From Phocaeicola sp. (GTDB lineage Bacteria; Bacteroidota; Bacteroidia; Bacteroidales; Bacteroidaceae): a stretch of DNA of 9,558 nucleotides. The notes under the pieces were generated by a model. The model searched no databases, was not told where the DNA came from, and worked only from the letters and a program-made list of their open reading frames with translations. Made by a program: the position numbers and the translations under genes. The stretch covers positions 1 to 9,558 of the forward strand of contig JAHHQU010000076.1 in the NCBI GenBank assembly GCA_020026225.1. The letters are read 5' to 3'. Of this stretch, positions 6,023 to 9,558 are shown one piece after another. Position 1 is the stretch's first letter; each line of letters opens with the position of its first letter.

Positions 6023-7222
6023 TTAATATTTGACTCCCTTAATCAGCACTTTTTCACCGTTATTCAAGGTGGTTGCAAAGAGGTAGGTATCTCCTCCTTC
6101 TTTTAATTTCAACTTTTTACGCAATTCTGCTACCGTAGAAGGGAAATTCCGTACGGTTAGATTCGCTTTCTCAAGGTCTCTCATAAAGGCCTTGAGTTCT
6201 TTTTTTCCAAACCCTGATACTTCTGTTACTTTAAATCTTCTGCCAGGAAAATCTACAGGTTCTTCCGAAGTGTATAAATGGCTGTTCGGATGGAGTTTCT
6301 GTACATCAAATCGGGAGGACAAAAGTTTGTAGGGACCGGCTTTCAGTAGGGCTGCTCCGGGTTCATATAGAAATCTTCCGACCTTTTCGGTAAGGCTGCA
6401 TCGGGCGTTTTTCTCTTCCGAGGGTGTGAAACTGAAATGCTGTGATGGAGAGTTATTAACAACCTGTTCACAACTTATAACTAATTCATTATCAGAAGAT
6501 AATGGGCTTTTCTCTCGCTTCTCCAGTATCAAGATTAACTCTTTGCATTCATTGTTCACCGATACGATATGGAGTTCTTTTACCGATTTCAAGTCGTTCA
6601 AGGCTGAATGCATGTCCAGCATTGGGGATAGTTTGATCATGACCTTTTTCCCTTTTTCCAACAGCAGAGGCTCAAGGGTACATACATTAGGTTCGCAGTC
6701 GGCTATGGCAACCGTTTTCCCTCCGTTGGCATCGCGTCTGGCAGGATCAAGAAATAAACAATCTACAGGTTCCATCCTTTTCAGGTAGTCTATTCCGTCT
6801 TCACAATGTACTTGTACATGGTCCATTCCGAGGATTCCGAAATTGTGGATGGCCAGATCACAGAGAGCTTCTTGTCTTTCCACATAGTCGGCTTGCTTGA
6901 AATGCTGTGCAATGAAGGAAAAGTCTACGCCGAATCCGGCAGTCAGATCTGTCAGTTTTTCTCCTTTTGCCAATGTCGCTTTGTAGCGTGCGGTCAGTTC
7001 TGACGAACATTGTTCCATGGAAAGGTGTCGGGGATATCTTATTTCATCGACTTTTGCCCAAGAAGGAATCTTTCTTTCGGCAATCTGTCGTCCGGCAATT
7101 TGGACGAGTGCTTCGTTCATGTCAACTTCGGGATATTTAGAAGCTTGTAATGCGAGGGTACGTACATCGTCGTGGCGGTGCGTACGGATGAAATCGATGG
7201 TTTCTTGATTGATATTTGGCAT
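6023..7222 (-). CDS. PG_1098-like class I SAM methyltransferase with THUMP-like C-terminus
   Basis: A 399-residue protein of a family found across Bacteroidetes, typified by Porphyromonas gingivalis PG_1098. An N-terminal ferredoxin-like region (about 1-85) is followed by a Rossmann methyltransferase domain. That domain has motif I DLTAGFGVD (92-100), an acidic strand-2 residue in YVER (Glu115), and a motif IV of the form FLDPARRD (157-164). The C-terminal part (about 325-399, FKVTEVSGFGKKELKAF...) fits the THUMP-like domain of these proteins. THUMP and the architecture suggest an RNA substrate, but the target is not known and is inferred. DPAR replaces the N/DPPY/F motif of amino-group methyltransferases, so the modified atom is uncertain. 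It is transcribed alone, towards the thioredoxin gene. Confidence 0.87.
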   Translation of the reverse strand: MPNINQETIDFIRTHRHDDVRTLALQASKYPEVDMNEALVQIAGRQIAERKIPSWAKVDEIRYPRHLSMEQCSSELTARYKATLAKGEKLTDLTAGFGVDFSFIAQHFKQADYVERQEALCDLAIHNFGILGMDHVQVHCEDGIDYLKRMEPVDCLFLDPARRDANGGKTVAIADCEPNVCTLEPLLLEKGKKVMIKLSPMLDMHSALNDLKSVKELHIVSVNNECKELILILEKREKSPLSSDNELVISCEQVVNNSPSQHFSFTPSEEKNARCSLTEKVGRFLYEPGAALLKAGPYKLLSSRFDVQKLHPNSHLYTSEEPVDFPGRRFKVTEVSGFGKKELKAFMRDLEKANLTVRNFPSTVAELRKKLKLKEGGDTYLFATTLNNGEKVLIKGVKY

Positions 7223-7242
7223 TCCTGTAATCGTTTAGAATG

Positions 7243-7250
7243 CAAACTTA
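7243..7250 (-). promoter_or_regulatory. Candidate -7 box for the PG_1098-like methyltransferase
   Basis: On the minus strand 7250-7243 reads TAAGTTTG, an exact TAnnTTTG match 20 nt before the ATG. No TTG lies at the expected -33 distance, so only the -7 half is supported. The start site would be a few bases from 7236, leaving a leader of about 14 nt. Confidence 0.5.
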
Positions 7251-7301
7251 CATAAAAACCTTTGATTATTGGGGACTTTGAACATGAAAGTAAAAGTGGA
7301 A

Positions 7302-7406
7302 ATAGAGAGAATGGGGCGTTTCCTGCATTTTGGTCTCTATAGGGGGGGGTGAAGGAGTTCGCAGACAGATTCTGTGATTGTGGGATTTAAAGAATTGTAA
7401 TTCTTT
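7302..7406. other. Intergenic region with two inverted repeats and a G8 run
   Basis: The divergent 271-nt gap between the methyltransferase and the CPBP gene holds no ORF I can support. ATAGAGA (7302-7308) and TCTCTAT (7334-7340) form a perfect 7-bp inverted repeat with AATG/CATT pairing inside, followed at once by eight G residues (7342-7349). Further on, AAAGAATT (7389-7396) and AATTCTTT (7399-7406) form a perfect palindrome around GT. Either could be an operator for the CPBP gene. No full -33/-7 promoter was found for that gene. Confidence 0.35.
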
Positions 7407-7493
7407 TATATTTCGTACTATTTTCATTAATTTGCTTCTGTAATCATTTGATGAAGCTTTTTCAGATTTTAGTTAATCTTAAATGAAACAAGA

Positions 7494-8303
7494 ATGGGAC
7501 GTATAGTAAAATTACTGCTTTATTACTTTGCCTATCAGTTGGCATTTTATGGAATATTTAATGAGTTGTACAAGTGGCATTATGGAATCACGGAGGTGTC
7601 CGACCCTTTGTCTCCTTCCTATGTCACTTTACTCTTAATAATACAAATTGTTTCTACTGTGGCCATTGGCTTGCATGTGCTGATATTCAAGTATGTGGAA
7701 TTAGACCGTAAAACTTGGGCATATTATAAATCTGGCAAGCTCTTATCGGTAGTTTCGATTTTTATCGTGGGATTGTCACTTTGGAACAATTATTTAAACG
7801 AATTGGCAAATCTTCCCAATACCATGCAGGACTTCTTTGTGTCGATGATGCGTCACCCTTTGGGTATTATAGCTACGGTGATACTGGCTCCTTTAGTGGA
7901 GGAACTGTTGTTCAGGGGGGCCATTCAAGGACATTTGCTGCGTAAGTGGGGGAGTCCGGCTCTGGCTATCTTCATCTCGTCTTTAATCTTCGGTATGATT
8001 CATGGCAACCCGGCACAGATTCCTTTTGCTTTTGTTATTGGGGTAGCGCTCGGATGGGTCTATTATATGACTGGCAGTTTGGTCCCGGGTATCTTGATGC
8101 ATTTTATCAATAATGGAACGGCAGTAGTAGCATTTTGGCTGTCGGATAATGCTGAGTCTGGATTGATTGACTTGCTGGGTCCTCAAGCTGCCTTGATAAT
8201 GGCAGTTGCCGGTGTCTTTTTGACATTCTTGGGCGTAAAATGGATTCGTGCTTTAATGGTTGCTCATCCTGTCGTATGGAATGAGACAGAAAAGGATGCT
8301 TGA
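7494..8303 (+). CDS. CPBP family intramembrane glutamic endopeptidase
   Basis: A 269-residue membrane protein of the CPBP (Abi, Rce1-like) family. All three family motifs are present: EELLFR (Glu136, Glu137, Arg141), FGMIH (His170) and HFINN (His203, Asn207), so the catalytic site looks intact. About six to eight hydrophobic segments are visible, the conserved block being residues 122-217. Known relatives cleave prenylated CAAX proteins in eukaryotes and are linked to bacteriocin self-immunity or processing in Gram-positives; the substrate in Bacteroides is not known. The N-terminal MGRIVKLLLYYFAYQLAF is the first membrane helix. No bacteriocin-like ORF lies nearby. It is followed by an inverted repeat without a T-run and then the HU-like gene. 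Confidence 0.9.
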   Translation: MGRIVKLLLYYFAYQLAFYGIFNELYKWHYGITEVSDPLSPSYVTLLLIIQIVSTVAIGLHVLIFKYVELDRKTWAYYKSGKLLSVVSIFIVGLSLWNNYLNELANLPNTMQDFFVSMMRHPLGIIATVILAPLVEELLFRGAIQGHLLRKWGSPALAIFISSLIFGMIHGNPAQIPFAFVIGVALGWVYYMTGSLVPGILMHFINNGTAVVAFWLSDNAESGLIDLLGPQAALIMAVAGVFLTFLGVKWIRALMVAHPVVWNETEKDA

Positions 8304-8323
8304 AGGATTCGCAAAAAAGGTTG

Positions 8324-8353
8324 TATCAGCCAATTCTTGTTTATTGGCTGATA
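8324..8353 (+). terminator. Inverted repeat after the CPBP gene, possible terminator
   Basis: TATCAGCCAAT (8324-8334) and ATTGGCTGATA (8343-8353) form a perfect 11-bp stem with an 8-nt loop, 20 nt after the CPBP stop. No T-run follows on the plus strand. On the minus strand the stem is followed by CAACC and six T residues. It may be an imperfect terminator or an RNA-stabilising hairpin. Confidence 0.45.
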
Positions 8354-8408
8354 GAGGGTGGAAAAGGTTCTTTATGGTATGATTATTGTAGAAAAACTTA
8401 GAAACAAA

Positions 8409-8438
8409 TTTATCTGCTGACGTATGTCAGCAGATAAA
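8409..8438. repeat. Perfect 13-bp inverted repeat upstream of the HU-like gene
   Basis: TTTATCTGCTGAC (8409-8421) and GTCAGCAGATAAA (8426-8438) are exact reverse complements around the loop GTAT, 20 nt before the HU-like start codon. There is no T-run. The place and perfect symmetry suit an operator, or a leader RNA hairpin near the ribosome-binding region. No TAnnTTTG box was found in the 8354-8458 stretch, so the promoter of this gene is unclear. Confidence 0.7.
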
Positions 8439-8458
8439 ACCTTAAAGAACTAATATGT

Positions 8459-9082
8459 ATGGAAAAAATTGAATTCGACTTTTATCCGAATCCGAAAAGT
8501 AATCAGGATCATCGGGATTCTGGATATCACATTCGCATCAATAATCGTTTGGTGGTGGACACAGATCAGATGATTGGGCATATTCATGAGGCGTGCTCCA
8601 TGACTCCTGCTGATGTAAGGGGAGTGCTGGTCGCTCTTCAGGAGGAAATCACTCGGAATCTTTCACAAGGTAATATTGTTAAATTGGACGGACTTTGTCA
8701 GTTTGAAACGATTCTGGGTACCGAGGAAAGCAAATGTTCCGGGAAGGAGAAGGGAAAAGATATTGTAGTGAAGAAGATTAGTACTCGTCCTTCCAGGGAA
8801 TTGGAGGAGGTGGTGAAAGGGCATCTGGTAAAATGTGTACGTTCTAAGGGGAGTCATTCGGAGGTACTTACCGATAAGGAAATTGATAAAAAACTGACTG
8901 CCTATTTTGTACATGAGAAGACGTTGACCCGAATCCGCTTGGAGGAGTTGTGTGGTCTTACCCGATATAAGGCTTCTCTGTTGTTGGCTCGGTTGGTTCA
9001 TGAAAAGAAATTGGAGAATAAGGGATTTGTGAATCGACCTATTTATGTCCCGGTTGGAAATTATTTTAAGAAAAAAGAATGA
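8459..9082 (+). CDS. HU-like (HU-HIG type) DNA-binding protein with C-terminal winged-helix-like domain
   Basis: A 207-residue protein, more than twice the length of HU (about 90). Residues 1 to about 125 resemble the HU/IHF fold in its divergent gut Bacteroidales form. The matching features are the DTDQMIGHIHEACSMTPADV helix region, GNIVKLDGLCQFET (71-84, where HU has G-x-V-x-L-x-G-x-G-x-F; a Cys replaces one Gly), and the ISTRPSRELEEVVK end. The DNA-intercalating arm with its proline is not apparent. Residues about 137-200 (EIDKKLTAYFVHEKTLTRIR, then LEELCGLTRYKASLLLARLV and a strand pair ending IYVPV) read as a helix-turn-helix with a wing. This suggests a sequence-specific or architectural regulator rather than a bulk nucleoid protein. 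The perfect inverted repeat just upstream may be its own target (inference). It lies between the protease and the rRNA operon. Confidence 0.75.
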   Translation: MEKIEFDFYPNPKSNQDHRDSGYHIRINNRLVVDTDQMIGHIHEACSMTPADVRGVLVALQEEITRNLSQGNIVKLDGLCQFETILGTEESKCSGKEKGKDIVVKKISTRPSRELEEVVKGHLVKCVRSKGSHSEVLTDKEIDKKLTAYFVHEKTLTRIRLEELCGLTRYKASLLLARLVHEKKLENKGFVNRPIYVPVGNYFKKKE

Positions 9083-9309
9083 ATCTGACTTGGGTGTCCC
9101 TTCCTTTTTTAAGGTGAATGGATGATTTATAGGTGTTCTTTTGGGGGTGACGAAGAGAGGATAGACACTCCTGCGCGTATACGCGTATTATAACTATGTA
9201 TGGGCTTTGGAAAGGGTGTCTTGGAGTACTTAGAAATATGCTGTAAAGCATGTTTGATAATCAGAGAGTTAGAAAATAATTGTAGAAAAAAGTACAAAAA
9301 AAGTTCACG
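9083..9309. other. Non-coding region between the HU-like gene and the rRNA promoters
   Basis: No gene is supported here. Visible structure includes a 12-nt palindrome CGCGTATACGCG (9174-9185). AGACACTC (9163-9170) and GGGTGTCT (9214-9221) flank it as an imperfect inverted repeat. A small hairpin ATGCT-GTAA-AGCAT lies at 9238-9251. The last 40 bases are A-rich, as expected upstream of a strong stable-RNA promoter. No clear terminator for the HU-like gene was found. Confidence 0.5.
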
Positions 9310-9314
9310 TTTGC

Positions 9315-9344
9315 TTGCAGTTTTCTAAAAAGTGCGTACCTTTG
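9315..9344 (+). promoter_or_regulatory. rRNA operon promoter P1
   Basis: TTG (9315-9317, within TTGCAG) and TACCTTTG (9337-9344) are 19 nt apart, a good Bacteroides promoter. A-rich sequence upstream (about 9275-9305) resembles an UP element. The sequence from 9333 to 9350 is identical to that of the tRNA-Leu promoter at the other end of the window. Confidence 0.78.
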
Positions 9345-9427
9345 CATCGCTTTCGAGAGGGAAACGCATTGAAGAATATGACATTCTGAGACAAAGCTAA
9401 GATTCATTTTTTGAATCACTTCAAAAA

Positions 9428-9476
9428 AAACTTTTTAAAAATTTTCTTTAAAAAGTTTGGTGGTTTAAAAAGTTTG
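9428..9476 (+). repeat. Three copies of a TTTAAAAAGTTT element at rRNA promoter P2
   Basis: AAACTTTTTAAA (9428-9439) is inverted relative to TTTAAAAAGTTT (9447-9458), giving 12-bp arms around a 7-nt loop. TTTAAAAAGTTTG is then directly repeated at 9447-9459 and 9464-9476, a 17-nt period. The -33 TTTG of P2 is the end of the middle copy. Confidence 0.75.
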
Positions 9477-9487
9477 CCTTATCTTTG
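9456..9487 (+). promoter_or_regulatory. rRNA operon promoter P2
   Basis: TTTG (9456-9459) and TATCTTTG (9480-9487) are 20 nt apart, an exact fit to the Bacteroides consensus. Very A/T-rich sequence upstream fits an UP element. The expected start is close to 9494, at the beginning of the leader hairpin. Confidence 0.85.
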
Positions 9488-9558
9488 CAAACGCTTTCCG
9501 ATAAGAAAGCCACTCAAAAAAGAGTTCTTTGAAAGACTTTAGATAAACAAACAAATTG
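9488..9558 (+). other. rRNA operon leader with boxA-like sequence (16S gene lies beyond the window)
   Basis: The sequence after P2 matches my recollection of the leader found before 16S rRNA genes in Bacteroides. It has the hairpin GCTTTC-CGATAA-GAAAGC (9493-9510), then ACTCAAAAAAGAGTTCTTTG, then AGATAAACAAACAAATTG at the edge. GTTCTTTGAAA (9524-9534) resembles the boxA antitermination element (GxTCTTTGAAA) found in rRNA leaders of many bacteria. The mature 16S sequence is not reached. Confidence 0.75.

Noticed and set aside
7494..8303. CPBP (Abi) gene as part of an abortive-infection or bacteriocin system
   Set aside because: The family name Abi is historical. No bacteriocin peptide, toxin, exporter or other defence gene lies beside it, so only a membrane protease call is justified.
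9401..9417. GATTCA-TTTTT-TGAATC hairpin as a terminator between rRNA P1 and P2
   Set aside because: Only six A/T-rich base pairs with no following T-run; a terminator there would block P1 transcripts of the rRNA operon.
1..9558. CRISPR array, insertion sequence, integrase or attachment site
   Set aside because: No regularly spaced repeats, transposase or recombinase motifs, or target-site duplications were seen. The tRNA at the left edge has no adjacent integrase within the window.

Overview
The window looks like chromosomal DNA of a Bacteroides/Phocaeicola-type gut bacterium (order Bacteroidales). The evidence is threefold. Several genes are preceded by the Bacteroidales promoter pattern (TTTG or TTG, 19-20 nt, then TAnnTTTG). 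The proteins belong to families typical of the group: a PG_1098-like methyltransferase, a DUF2795-type acidic protein, an HU-HIG-type DNA-binding protein and a periplasmic thioredoxin lipoprotein. The right edge carries an rRNA operon leader of Bacteroides type. The species cannot be fixed from this sequence alone.

Layout. The left edge holds the 5' half of a tRNA-Leu(CAA) gene on the minus strand with its promoter. Divergent from it run manC (mannose-1-phosphate guanylyltransferase), a GNAT acetyltransferase and an acyltransferase-3 membrane protein; the last two overlap by one base. A 293-nt gap follows that may hold a broken tiny ORF. Next comes ferritin (ftnA) with a strong terminator, then a two-gene unit of a SAM-dependent methyltransferase and a PduO-type cobalamin adenosyltransferase. 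After that is a monocistronic small acidic protein with a near-consensus promoter and a 17-bp terminator hairpin. A thioredoxin lipoprotein then converges on a minus-strand PG_1098-like methyltransferase. The right part holds a CPBP intramembrane protease, an HU-like protein fused to a putative winged-helix domain, and finally the tandem promoters and leader of an rRNA operon. The 16S gene itself would start just outside the window.

How it works together. This is mostly housekeeping: nucleotide-sugar supply, iron storage, cofactor activation, periplasmic redox, probable RNA methylation and nucleoid structure or regulation, bounded by two stable-RNA promoters. I see no CRISPR array, insertion sequence, phage gene, toxin-antitoxin pair or recognisable defence cluster, and no convincing new multi-gene system.

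The most notable signals are regulatory. An 18-nt extended -7 element is identical between the tRNA-Leu promoter and rRNA promoter P1. A thrice-repeated TTTAAAAAGTTT element sits at rRNA promoter P2. A perfect 13-bp inverted repeat lies just upstream of the HU-like gene. The methyltransferase start at 3598 is probably too early and should move to 3667.
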